In this document: piece after piece, positions 44,022 through 52,482 of the stretch
Numbering within the stretch: the first letter of the stretch is position 1
Layout: each line of letters opens with the position of its first letter
NCBI GenBank assembly: GCA_965224675.1
Contig: CBDDAA010000004.1
Location: 1,798,001-1,862,000 of the forward strand
Reading direction: 5' to 3'
From: UBA7957 sp965224675
Lineage (GTDB): Bacteria; Pseudomonadota; Gammaproteobacteria; Granulosicoccales; Granulosicoccaceae
DNA: 64,000 bases
Translations under genes and position numbers: made by a program
The notes under the pieces: model-generated
What the model saw: only the letters and a program-made list of their open reading frames with translations
What the model was told of the DNA's origin: nothing
Databases searched by the model: none

Positions 44022-44777
44022 ATGCAATGGCTAACAGACAGTATATTGTTTCGCGAGATATCCATCCTGGCCTGGCCGTCCGTTTTCAATATTTACTTTG
44101 CTCTGGCATCGATACCGATCGGCTTTCCATTTGCCGTGTTGCTGGCATTGGGTAAAGGGCATAATAATCCACTCATATCAAGGCTTTCACGTGCCTATAT
44201 TTATGCTTTTCGTGGATCACCCTTGTTTATTCAATTTTTTATGTTCTATACGCTTATGCTGTCACTGAATCTTGAGTATTGGAAACCCATGGGGATAGAT
44301 TGGTTTGTTATGCATCCCCTGTTTCTGGGGCCGGCTGTTTTGATTCTTAATACCAGTGCTTATTCAGCAGAGATATTCTATGGCGCACTCAGAGCTGTGC
44401 CCCAGGGGGAATTGGAAGCGGCGAAGGCGATGGGTATGAATCGCAGGCAGGAGCTTCGCACAGTCATCTGGCCCAATATGATTCGTCTGGCGTGGCCGGC
44501 CTATACCAACGAAGTTATATTTTTGTTTCATGCCACTGCGTTGGTTTACTTCACATTGCCAGTAATAAACCAACAAAAAGACTTGATGAATAAAGCAGGC
44601 GAATTGTTTGAAAAAGATTATAATGCATTTTTACATTATTCAGTTGCGGGTTTGTATTTTTTAGTGATCTCAATTGCAATATTCTTTATATCTGCTTTAA
44701 TTTATCGACGCCTGACTGCGCATCTGCGAACGGGCGAGAAGGAAAAATTTAGCTTTAAACCACAGTATATGCGCTGA
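44022..44777 (+). CDS. aotM: Amino-acid ABC transporter permease (AotM/HisM type)
   Basis: The 251-residue permease has five predicted helices, the coupling motif VPQGELEAAKAMGMNRRQELRTVIWPNM and the conserved RGSPLFIQFFMFY. It would pair with the preceding permease to form the membrane channel of the importer. Spacing in the operon is three bases. Confidence 0.9.
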   Translation: MQWLTDSILFREISILAWPSVFNIYFALASIPIGFPFAVLLALGKGHNNPLISRLSRAYIYAFRGSPLFIQFFMFYTLMLSLNLEYWKPMGIDWFVMHPLFLGPAVLILNTSAYSAEIFYGALRAVPQGELEAAKAMGMNRRQELRTVIWPNMIRLAWPAYTNEVIFLFHATALVYFTLPVINQQKDLMNKAGELFEKDYNAFLHYSVAGLYFLVISIAIFFISALIYRRLTAHLRTGEKEKFSFKPQYMR

Positions 44778-44865
44778 CCTCAATAACTCATGAGCTCGAT
44801 ATCCCTATGAAACACTGCACAGATCGTCAGGTGTGTTTTACCGCGGTTATATCGGAGACTGATTG

Positions 44866-46008
44866 ATGACGTTCCAGAGAATAACAAAGACCCTAACAGG
44901 TGACGCACCAGGGCGAACCACTGAGCTAAGCTATTTTCGAATAGGACCGGAAAAGCCAAAAGCCAAGGTTTATATGCAGGCTGCGCTGCATGCTGATGAG
45001 CAACCCGGGATTTTGGTTCTGCATCACTTGCTGGCGTTGCTGCGAAATGCAGATTCAGTTGGTGAGCTTGATGCTGAATTTGTACTTTTCCCGATGGTTA
45101 ACCCTTTGGGTATGGGCAATATTCAGTTCCATCAACATCAGGGACGTTATGATTGTTTGTCCGGTGTAAACTTTAATCGAAACTGGCCCGATTTATATAA
45201 TGCAATCAAGAAACCCATTGCCCACAAGCTTGGAAACAATGCACTTGAGAATATAAAGCAGGTACGTAAAGCGGTAGCGGATTTCCTTTCAGCGCTAACA
45301 GTGGTCTCAGCACGTGATCAGCTGAGATTGCTGACTATGCTGGAAGCGTTTGATGCTGATTATGTTTTCGACTTGCACTGTGATGACAATGCGCTAAACC
45401 ATATGTTTATAGTTCCACAGTTGATGCCCGAGTATAAGGATTTGGCGGACTGGTTTGGCGCCAAAGCCATACTGACCTGTGAGAAAAGCGGTGGTTCTTC
45501 GTTTGATGAGGTGTGGCCAAATCTTTGGCTGGATCTTGCCAGGACTTACCCCGACAAACCTCTGCCTTGTTCTGTTTGTGCCACTACACTTGAATACCGT
45601 GGGCGGTTCGATGTGTTCGACAAATTAAACAAAGCGGATGCAGATGCACTCTATGGTTTTTTTCAAGGCCGCAGATTAATCGGCGGTAAGCCAATGACGC
45701 CATCCAGTTACAGCGCACCCGCGGCAACTGATTTAGCAGCCACACAAATGTTAAGGGTCGAGCAGGCCGGATTATTAGCGTATCAGGTTGAATTGGGCCA
45801 GGAAGTAAAAAAGGGCCAACTGATTGCGGACTTGATATCGCTTGATGGTAAAGATGCATTTACCCGTCGAACCCCTATATACGCTGGCACAAACGGGGTT
45901 GTCATCTCACGCAATAGTAATAAGTATATTTGGCCAGGATGCTCAATTGCCAAGATTGTCGGAAAAGAATTTTTGCCTGATCGTGGTGACTACTTGCTGG
46001 AAGATTGA
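44866..46008 (+). CDS. aotO: Succinylglutamate desuccinylase/aspartoacylase-family hydrolase (AotO-like)
   Basis: The 380-residue protein has the zinc motif ALHADEQPG and later VFDLHCDDN, as in the M14-like AstE/AspA metallohydrolases, plus a C-terminal beta domain with VELGQEVKKGQLIADLI that looks lipoyl-like. In Pseudomonas a gene of this family (aotO) lies within the arginine/ornithine uptake operon; its role is unclear but it is not essential for uptake. Its position here, right after the permeases, supports the same identity. Start ATG 44866. Confidence 0.85.
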   Translation: MTFQRITKTLTGDAPGRTTELSYFRIGPEKPKAKVYMQAALHADEQPGILVLHHLLALLRNADSVGELDAEFVLFPMVNPLGMGNIQFHQHQGRYDCLSGVNFNRNWPDLYNAIKKPIAHKLGNNALENIKQVRKAVADFLSALTVVSARDQLRLLTMLEAFDADYVFDLHCDDNALNHMFIVPQLMPEYKDLADWFGAKAILTCEKSGGSSFDEVWPNLWLDLARTYPDKPLPCSVCATTLEYRGRFDVFDKLNKADADALYGFFQGRRLIGGKPMTPSSYSAPAATDLAATQMLRVEQAGLLAYQVELGQEVKKGQLIADLISLDGKDAFTRRTPIYAGTNGVVISRNSNKYIWPGCSIAKIVGKEFLPDRGDYLLED

Positions 46009-46093
46009 TTCACAGATGATGATCACAATGGATTGTAAAGAATAATCAAAGCACGTCGATAATTTGGTAAGGATCAGCTAATCTTGCAGAAAA

Positions 46094-46840
46094 ATGGAAA
46101 AGGATTTTATTATTCACAGTACGTCGCGTATTGCCTGGGTTCTCCAGGCGTTGTCCGACACTCATCAACTCATCGATATCGGATTTACCCGATACAATGA
46201 GGGTGGGCGAAGTATTGTCGTCGATGTCGATCCAGATCAAGGTGCGTTCTTTATTGATCAACTACCATCAACTGAATCCCACAATCTGGCCACTGATGGT
46301 GAATTGTTTAATATCCGTGCCACTCTCAATGGTGTGGATATAAAAATTCCTGATATTTCCATTGAAAATATTGTGAAAGATTCTGATGGTGACATGTACC
46401 AGGTAAGGCTGCCTTCCAGCATGCAATATATACAGCGACGAGAGACGTTTCGCGCTCGTGTCAGGGGACTGCAGACGGTTCTCGTGAGCTTATCGATTCC
46501 AAACATTGAATTTGAAAATGAAGACGAACCTGTGACAGTCTGTGACGCACTGTTACTTGATCTGTCTTCTGAGGGATGCAGCTTGTCTTTTAACGGGGCA
46601 GAAGATTCCTCTTTTGCAGGCAGAGATCAACCGCTGTTGCTTGAAATCCAATTGCCCAGCCATAAAACCCCGGTTAGATTATTTGCCAGTACTCGACACA
46701 GCTTTTATCTGAAGCGATTGAAATTGTGGCAAATAGGCTGCCGAATCGAAGAAATTGATGTGAAGTCCCAGCAGCTGATTGACAGTTTCATTGCAGAAAT
46801 GCAGCAGTTGGGGCGGCAAAAAGACGCTATGTTTTCTTGA
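46094..46840 (+). CDS. ycgR: YcgR-type flagellar brake protein (PilZ domain)
   Basis: The 248-residue protein has a YcgR N-terminal domain and a C-terminal PilZ domain with the c-di-GMP motifs QRRETFRARV (RxxxR) and LLDLSSEGCSL (DxSxxG). YcgR binds the flagellar stator and slows swimming when c-di-GMP rises. No flagellar gene is adjacent. It lies about 85 bp after aotO on the same strand but need not be co-transcribed. Confidence 0.88.
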   Translation: MEKDFIIHSTSRIAWVLQALSDTHQLIDIGFTRYNEGGRSIVVDVDPDQGAFFIDQLPSTESHNLATDGELFNIRATLNGVDIKIPDISIENIVKDSDGDMYQVRLPSSMQYIQRRETFRARVRGLQTVLVSLSIPNIEFENEDEPVTVCDALLLDLSSEGCSLSFNGAEDSSFAGRDQPLLLEIQLPSHKTPVRLFASTRHSFYLKRLKLWQIGCRIEEIDVKSQQLIDSFIAEMQQLGRQKDAMFS

Positions 46841-47028
46841 TCTGAATTCATGATTGCAATGTGTTATGAAGAGTAAGTTGTGGATTTTATCTCTCGGGAC
46901 TTACTTTGATAGAAATCGAGCCGTGGCAAGACCTGCCCAGGTAGGTTAAACTACTTGATTAAGTTTGAATTTAGCAATCCCCCCTAAATTTTACAATCAC
47001 TAATAGACACCAAGCGGAGCAAGTCAAA

Positions 47029-47379
47029 ATGCCAAATGATGAAGATATGCCTAATTGGGATATAGCTATCGCTGGAATGGTCAATGAGAAGTACACAAAT
47101 ACATCATCACCACTGAGTCTGCAGGATTTTCGAGACTTGGCGAAGGAATACGATTTTCGCTTAGACGATATTATGGAAACCGTATTTTTGATGGTTATGC
47201 ACAATGCCTGGGAGTATATCGCATCACCTGACGATGAAAAAGTTCTCGATCACGAAACGTTGATTAAATATTGCACATTAAAGCGTATGTCTGACGAAGA
47301 TCTTATGGTTTTTCGTGGTAAGTGGAAGCCAATGGATGAATTGAGTGAAAATGTTAAGAATGTAAATAATCCAGTGTAG
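47029..47379 (+). CDS. Hypothetical acidic helical protein
   Basis: I do not recognise this 116-residue protein. It is acidic, predicted mostly helical (LSLQDFRDLAKEYDFRLDDIMETVFLMVMHN), without signal peptide, and has an acidic N-terminus (MPNDEDMPNWD). GGAG lies ten bases before the ATG. It is an orphan between ycgR and a phage-like zinc-ribbon gene. Confidence 0.6.
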   Translation: MPNDEDMPNWDIAIAGMVNEKYTNTSSPLSLQDFRDLAKEYDFRLDDIMETVFLMVMHNAWEYIASPDDEKVLDHETLIKYCTLKRMSDEDLMVFRGKWKPMDELSENVKNVNNPV

Positions 47380-47456
47380 CGGGTATAATTAAACGTGATA
47401 AGTTAAATACTCTTCAAATTCAATCATAAACAGATTTAGTGCACCCCCCCAATTTC

Positions 47457-47729
47457 TCATGGCCGACCGACTTTTAGGAAGTTTGCTGGATAAATAATTT
47501 TTCCGCTAAGATATCTGTTGGAAACAACAAAAAACTCAATTTTACGTTTTTCAACTTCAAATAGGCTCTCGCCATATCCCCAAGAGTCACGACAATAATG
47601 GCAATTCCAATAGCCTCCTTTTTCTTCTTTGTGAGCACGATACCTTTCATTGATTGCATAAGTACCCCCACAACAACCGCAGTTTACTTCAGATAAATTC
47701 ACGCTGATATTGAACTTTGAGTCTTCCAT
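47457..47729 (-). CDS. Zinc-ribbon-like small protein, phage-type, possibly decayed
   Basis: The 90-residue protein has CxC-C at 17-20 (NCGCCGGTYAI) and C-H-C near 43-46 (WNCHYCRDSWGYGES), a zinc-ribbon plan common in phage and integrative-element genes. Family members usually continue with a long helix after GYGES; here the C-terminus (FFVVSNRYLSGKII) departs, suggesting frameshift. The ATG has no clear ribosome-binding site. It lies 180 bp past tRNA-Leu, a common integration site. Confidence 0.5.
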   Translation of the reverse strand: MEDSKFNISVNLSEVNCGCCGGTYAINERYRAHKEEKGGYWNCHYCRDSWGYGESLFEVEKRKIEFFVVSNRYLSGKIIYPANFLKVGRP

Positions 47730-47803
47730 AGTCAGACACCCACAAACGTGTTTGGAGGTGAGAAATTGGATGATTTGAGGGTGTCAGGCTTGACGCTGCT
47801 GGG

Positions 47804-47853
47804 TCCACGTGGGGTCCACATAAACACGCAGACACAGGCATACACATGTGGAC
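47804..47853. repeat. Cluster of GTCCAC motifs beside tRNA-Leu
   Basis: GGGTCCACGTGGGGTCCACA holds two direct copies of GGTCCAC and the palindrome CCACGTGG. GTCCACAT (47814-47821) is also inverted as ATGTGGAC (47846-47853). The cluster lies about 60 bp past the 3' end of tRNA-Leu and could be an integrase arm site or a relic of one. Confidence 0.45.
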
Positions 47854-47909
47854 TTTGCGGATCTAGATCATTGATATATTTTTTAAGTTGTTGATATAGA
47901 TAAGAATTA

Positions 47910-47996
47910 TGGTGCCGAGAAGAGGACTTGAACCTCCACGGGGTTACCCCCACTAGCACCTGAAGCTAGCGCGTCTACCAATTCCGCCACCTCGGC
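47910..47996 (-). tRNA. leuV: tRNA-Leu (anticodon CAG)
   Basis: On the minus strand the gene starts GCCGAGGTGGCGGAATTGG and has a long variable arm (GTGGGGGTAACCCCGT). The anticodon stem CTAGC/GCTAG holds the loop TTCAGGT, so the anticodon is CAG. The T-arm reads GGTTCAAGTCC and the 3' CCA is encoded (47910-47912). It is a single tRNA gene with its own strong promoter. The gene symbol is by analogy only. Confidence 0.95.
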
Positions 47997-48032
47997 AGGT
48001 GTTCAGAATAGCCGTTAATCGACTGAGGCGAA

Positions 48033-48061
48033 AATTTACCGATAGTTGTGGTGCTTGTCAA
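48033..48061 (-). promoter_or_regulatory. Sigma-70 promoter of tRNA-Leu
   Basis: On the minus strand a consensus TTGACA (48056-48061), a 17-bp spacer and TAAATT (48033-48038) are followed by GC-rich bases typical of stable-RNA promoters. Transcription would begin about 30 bases before the mature tRNA. Confidence 0.78.
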
Positions 48062-48257
48062 CGCGTTTATAAACTTGTTTCTGTATTAACATCAGCATTC
48101 CTCAACTTTAAGTATTCATACCAACTAATCAGAATCAACAGTCAAGTAGGTTAAATATCCAAATGAGCACAGGCGACTTTCAGTATTTTTTATTGGATAG
48201 CCCTATTACCAATTTCAACCTACATCGTAATGGTGGATACAGGCTATAATCAGTGCG

Positions 48258-50555
48258 ATGAAGAAACCTAAAAATAAATCCAGGATCGCCAAGCTGGATC
48301 CAAACTACTCATCTGAAGTAAAAAAATATGCGCAGCCGGTTGCGAGTCGTGAGTATCTGTTAAAAGTACTGGTAGAACATGGGTCGCCACTGACGCTCGG
48401 TCAGTTTATCGATTACTTCGAGCTACATGGTCAGGAAGACGCTATGGAAGGTATTCGTCGCCGTCTATCTGCCATGGTGCGTGATGCCCAACTGATTAAA
48501 AACCGGCGAGGTGGTTATCTGCCGTTAAGTGCTTCAGATTTAGTGCGGGGCAGAATCAGTGCGCATCCTGATGGTTTTGGTTTTTTGATTCCTGATGAGG
48601 GAGATGATGATATCTACCTGCATGGGCGGGAAATGCGTCAGGTGTTGCATGGTGACCGGGCCGTGGTTTGCCTTGTTGGATTAGACCACCGTAAGCGAAA
48701 AAAAGGCAGAATTGTTGATGTACTGGAACGTGCTAATAAGCAATTGGTGGGGCGATTTTTCAGCGAACGGGATATCCATTATGTGGTTGCCGACAATAAA
48801 AAAATTCATCAGGAAATACTCATTTCCCCGACTGCAACAGGTAAGGCTCAACCGGGTGATATAGTGCAGCTTGAAATCATTGAGCAGCCCAGTAAACGCC
48901 ATCAACCCCTAGGTAAAATTGTACAAGTGTTAGGCGCACACATGATGCCGGGAATGGAAATCGAAGTAGCAATTCATTCACATAATATTCCTGCGTTATG
49001 GCCAGAAGACGTTCTAATGGAATCGCAGGCTTTCGGGGTGGATGTTACGGAAAAAGATAAACAAGGACGCAAAGATGTACGCCATTTACCCTTGCTTACG
49101 ATCGATGGGGCAGATGCCCGTGATTTTGATGATGCGGTGTATTGCAGCCGGACTAAAAACGGTTGGCGATTATTGGTCGCTATAGCAGACGTCTCTCACT
49201 ATGTAAATCCCGGCTCTGCGTTGGATGAGGAAGCAAAAAACCGGGGAACATCGGTTTACTTTCCGGGACGAGTGATCCCGATGTTGCCCGAATCACTATC
49301 AAACGGCCTGTGTTCTTTAAACCCCGATGTTGATCGTTTATGCATGCTGTGTGAATTAACCATCAATGAAGCCGGGAATATAACGCGTTCGAGCTTTAGC
49401 AAGGCCGTTATGCGATCCCAGGCTCGCCTGACTTATGCAAAGGTAGCGGCCATGCTGCTAGATGGAGACAAAAAACTAAAACAGCGGTACCAATCCCTAT
49501 TACCCCACCTAGCACAGCTTTATAAACTCTTCGAGGCGTTACTTAAAGCGCGTACAAAACGCGGAACTATCGACTTTGAAACAACTGAAACGCGCATTGT
49601 ATTTAATCGAGACAAAAAGATCGAAGCCATTGTTCCAGTAGTGCGTAATGATGCGCATAAATTAATTGAAGAATGCATGATTCAGGCGAACATAGCGGCT
49701 GCACGGTTTCTGCAGCGGCGCAACATTGCCGGTCTGTATCGTGTGCATGAGGGTGCGAAACCGTCTAAGCTTGATGATCTTCGAGATTTCCTCTCGCAAC
49801 GCAGTTTAACTCTGGGCGGGGGTGATAGCCCACAAGCCACCGATTTTTCTGCCTTGATCAATCAAATTGATGGGCGGATTGATGCCAATGTAATTCAAAC
49901 AGTGTTATTGCGAACATTGATGCAGGCAAAGTACCAGCCAAAAAATCAAGGACACTTCGGACTGGCATTAACTGAGTATACACATTTTACATCACCGATT
50001 CGTCGTTACCCGGATCTGCTGGTTCACCGTGCTATCAGCCATTGTTTGTCAGGAAAAAAAGTTGTCAATTACCTTCATTCAAAAGAAGATATGCTTGTTT
50101 TGGGTGAGCACTGCTCAACCACCGAGCGTAGAGCAGACGAGGCAGTACGTGATGTAACTGACTGGCTTAAATGTGAATACATACAAGATCATATAGGGAG
50201 TGTTTATCAGGGTGTTATCACCACAGTGACTTCTTTTGGTTTGTTTGTTGAATTATCGGATATTTATATAGAAGGCTTGGTACATATTACTTCGTTGGAT
50301 AAAGATTATTATCGCTTTGATCCAGTATCGCACTCTTTAGTCGGTGAGCGCAGTGGCCGCGTTTTCCACTTGGGTGATCGAATTACCGTACAAGTGGCGG
50401 CCGTTAATCTGGATGACAGGAAAATTGATTTTCAACCTGTTGAGAATAAAAAAAGTAAAAACAAGCGGGTATCAGGCAAAAAAACATCAAGCAGAAGAAA
50501 AACGCCTGTGAAAAAGAAAGTCAGTAGCAAACGTAATAAAAAAAAGACGGGTTAA
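48258..50555 (+). CDS. rnr: Ribonuclease R
   Basis: RNase R is a processive 3'-5' exoribonuclease. The 765-residue protein has an N-terminal winged helix (LTLGQFIDYFELHG...IRRRLSAMVRDAQL), cold-shock-like domains, the RNB catalytic domain with IDGADARDFDDAVY carrying the metal-binding Asp cluster, ALTEYTHFTSPIRRYPDLLVHR, an S1 domain (GVITTVTSFGLFVEL) and a Lys-rich tail (KKSKNKRVSGKKTSSRRK). rlmB follows after three bases, the usual gammaproteobacterial pair. Confidence 0.96.
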   Translation: MKKPKNKSRIAKLDPNYSSEVKKYAQPVASREYLLKVLVEHGSPLTLGQFIDYFELHGQEDAMEGIRRRLSAMVRDAQLIKNRRGGYLPLSASDLVRGRISAHPDGFGFLIPDEGDDDIYLHGREMRQVLHGDRAVVCLVGLDHRKRKKGRIVDVLERANKQLVGRFFSERDIHYVVADNKKIHQEILISPTATGKAQPGDIVQLEIIEQPSKRHQPLGKIVQVLGAHMMPGMEIEVAIHSHNIPALWPEDVLMESQAFGVDVTEKDKQGRKDVRHLPLLTIDGADARDFDDAVYCSRTKNGWRLLVAIADVSHYVNPGSALDEEAKNRGTSVYFPGRVIPMLPESLSNGLCSLNPDVDRLCMLCELTINEAGNITRSSFSKAVMRSQARLTYAKVAAMLLDGDKKLKQRYQSLLPHLAQLYKLFEALLKARTKRGTIDFETTETRIVFNRDKKIEAIVPVVRNDAHKLIEECMIQANIAAARFLQRRNIAGLYRVHEGAKPSKLDDLRDFLSQRSLTLGGGDSPQATDFSALINQIDGRIDANVIQTVLLRTLMQAKYQPKNQGHFGLALTEYTHFTSPIRRYPDLLVHRAISHCLSGKKVVNYLHSKEDMLVLGEHCSTTERRADEAVRDVTDWLKCEYIQDHIGSVYQGVITTVTSFGLFVELSDIYIEGLVHITSLDKDYYRFDPVSHSLVGERSGRVFHLGDRITVQVAAVNLDDRKIDFQPVENKKSKNKRVSGKKTSSRRKTPVKKKVSSKRNKKKTG

Positions 50556-50558
50556 ATT

Positions 50559-51326
50559 TTGTCAAACACCAGCATTATTTATGGTATTCACGCTGTCACA
50601 TCAGCGATCAATAATGATGGTGATAATATTGTAAGACTCATTTATGTCAGTTCCCGCAGAGATAAGCGCATCGAAGCGCTGCTTGAATCGGCAAAAACCA
50701 ATGGAATCATTCCAGAGAGAACTGATAAGTACCTTTTGGATGCATTATGCGGCAGCTCCCGTCATCAGTCTATTGCTTGTGAATACAAGGCGGCGACATC
50801 TCGTGGGGAAAACGAGCTGTTTAATAATTTGAAAAACAGGTCACAGCCCTGGTTGCTACTGGTACTGGACGGTGTTCAGGATCCCCATAACCTAGGTGCA
50901 TGCCTGCGTACCGCAAATGCGGCAGGTGTTGATGCAGTGATAGCGCCAAAAGATCGAGCCAGTGGTATTACGCCTGTTGTTCGTAAAGTGGCGGCAGGTG
51001 CGGCAAATCAAGCGTTGTTTTATCAAGTGACAAACTTAAAGCGAACGTTAAATGAACTGCAGCGGCAAGGGTTGTGGGTTATTGGTACTACAGATAAGGC
51101 TGAACAGGATTATACAGCGATAGATTACACGGGTTCAGTAGCAATAATTTTAGGTGCTGAAGAAAAGGGTATGCGTCGATTAACACGAGAAGCCTGCGAC
51201 GAGTTGGTTACTATTCCCATGCTGGGTTCAGTATCGAGCTTAAATGTATCAGTAGCTACGGGGATTTGTCTTTTTGAAGTTTTGCGCCAACGGCGACTGC
51301 GCATAAAAGCCCCTTATACAAATTGA
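50559..51326 (+). CDS. rlmB: 23S rRNA (guanosine-2251-2'-O) methyltransferase
   Basis: The 255-residue SpoU/TrmH protein has an N-terminal L30e-like substrate domain (IIYGIHAVTSAI) and the knotted SAM domain: DPHNLGACLRTANAAGVDA (motif 1), IILGAEEKGMRRL (motif 2) and IPMLGSVSSLNVSVATGI (motif 3). It methylates G2251 in the peptidyl-transferase region of 23S rRNA. The start is TTG, three bases after the rnr stop; no other start fits the family. Confidence 0.95.
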   Translation: MSNTSIIYGIHAVTSAINNDGDNIVRLIYVSSRRDKRIEALLESAKTNGIIPERTDKYLLDALCGSSRHQSIACEYKAATSRGENELFNNLKNRSQPWLLLVLDGVQDPHNLGACLRTANAAGVDAVIAPKDRASGITPVVRKVAAGAANQALFYQVTNLKRTLNELQRQGLWVIGTTDKAEQDYTAIDYTGSVAIILGAEEKGMRRLTREACDELVTIPMLGSVSSLNVSVATGICLFEVLRQRRLRIKAPYTN

Positions 51327-51334
51327 TGAAAGAG

Positions 51335-51363
51335 TTGCTTTTTGCTTACTAGTTTTGTACTAT
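51335..51363 (+). promoter_or_regulatory. Sigma-70 promoter of the rpsF operon
   Basis: TTGCTT (51335-51340), a 17-bp spacer and TACTAT (51358-51363) lie about 100 bp before rpsF and just after rlmB. A GC-rich discriminator (TCTCGCCC) follows, as in promoters under stringent control. Confidence 0.6.
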
Positions 51364-51457
51364 TCTCGCCCTTAAAATCTACCGTAAACAGATACGGTAT
51401 TCAATTCACTCCTTGTCTCGTTATGCTAACAGGCAAAATCCATAAGGGGCTCTCAAA

Positions 51458-51940
51458 TTGAGACACTATGAAATAGTATTTCTGGTACATCCGGATCAGA
51501 GCGAGCAAGTGCCAGCAATGGTGCAGCGCTATCGCAGCATTATCGAAACCAGTGGTGGTAGTGTCCATCGTCACGAAGATTGGGGACGCCGCCAATTGGC
51601 TTATCCCATCAACAAAATTTACAAAGCTCATTATACCTTGCTGAATATTGAGTGTGGCATCGAGCCACTTGAAGAGCTGAAAAGTGCTTTTCGTTTCAAT
51701 GATGCGGTTATTCGCAGCATGGTCCTTAATATGAAAGCGGCTGTTACTGCAGAATCTCCACTGCTCAAGAAGGACGAGGGTAAGGGACAGGAAGCAATAG
51801 CGTCTGATTCAACGGGTGAAAAAAATGCGGGATCTATCGATTCGGACTCTGCTACGGAAACCGTTGATGCAGCCGTTTCTGATGAACCTGTTGAAAAGGC
51901 TGAAAAAGAAGAAATTGAAGCAGAGAATCCCGGAGAATAA
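51458..51940 (+). CDS. rpsF: 30S ribosomal protein S6 with long acidic tail
   Basis: The N-terminal part (RHYEIVFLVHPDQSEQVPAM, GRRQLAYPINKIYKAHYTL, FNDAVIRSMVL) is standard S6. It starts at TTG, with AAGGGG placed correctly; the family begins MRHYEI, so the start is firm. The protein has 160 residues against about 130 in E. coli, owing to a roughly 55-residue Asp/Glu/Ser-rich tail (SDEPVEKAEKEEIEAENPGE at the end). S6 binds S18 on the 30S platform; rpsR follows after five bases. Confidence 0.95.
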   Translation: MRHYEIVFLVHPDQSEQVPAMVQRYRSIIETSGGSVHRHEDWGRRQLAYPINKIYKAHYTLLNIECGIEPLEELKSAFRFNDAVIRSMVLNMKAAVTAESPLLKKDEGKGQEAIASDSTGEKNAGSIDSDSATETVDAAVSDEPVEKAEKEEIEAENPGE

Positions 51941-51945
51941 AACTT

Positions 51946-52170
51946 ATGTCACGTTATTTCAGACGCCGAAAATATTGCCGTTTCACTGCTGAAGGTATTA
52001 CTGATATTGATTATAAAGACCTGGAATTATTGAAGGGTTTTGTCACCGAAACAGGTAAAATCGTGCCAAGTAGAATTACAGGCACCAAGGCACGTTATCA
52101 ACGACAACTGGCTACGGCTATTAAGCGCTCAAGATTTCTTGCTTTATTACCATATAGTGATCAGCACTGA
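51946..52170 (+). CDS. rpsR: 30S ribosomal protein S18
   Basis: The 74-residue protein is a complete S18: MSRYFRRRKYCRFTAEGI, DYKDLELLKGFVTETGKIVP, SRITGTKARYQRQLATAIKRSR. It forms a heterodimer with S6 on the 30S subunit. Spacing to rpsF is five bases. The next gene of the operon is unusually far away. Confidence 0.97.
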   Translation: MSRYFRRRKYCRFTAEGITDIDYKDLELLKGFVTETGKIVPSRITGTKARYQRQLATAIKRSRFLALLPYSDQH

Positions 52171-52482
52171 ATAGCAGCAGTGCTGTTGACTCAAACAGGT
52201 CGTATAGGTTAGCGCAGTCGGTAAGTGAGTGATCCATTGGAAAAGTGAGTTATTTTTAGTACAGAGTGGTTCACTAAAAAACAAGCATGGGCTTCTTGGT
52301 TTGGACGTTGTGTACGTTGCAAATTGGATCCTTAACGAAAATATGCGGATCATAATTACTCGCTGCAGCTGCTATTTGTCTCATATGATTAAAAAAGCTA
52401 ACGCAAAAAGACGCTTAACTGCCTTGGGTATTGCGGCTGGTGAAAGCGTTAACCGTTTTTAAGTTACGAAATAAAGTTTATC
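52171..52482. other. 312-bp gap inside the rpsF-rplI operon
   Basis: The gap between rpsR and the DUF2232 gene holds no convincing gene; a 77-codon frame at 52229-52462 has no ribosome-binding site and no recognisable product. No terminator was seen, so it could hold a leader or a promoter for the distal genes. Confidence 0.45.

Noticed and set aside
47732..47959. 75-codon open frame on the minus strand running out of tRNA-Leu
   Set aside because: It overlaps the mature tRNA and the GTCCAC repeat cluster; no protein features.
52229..52462. 77-codon open frame between rpsR and the DUF2232 gene
   Set aside because: No ribosome-binding site and no recognisable sequence; composition looks non-coding.
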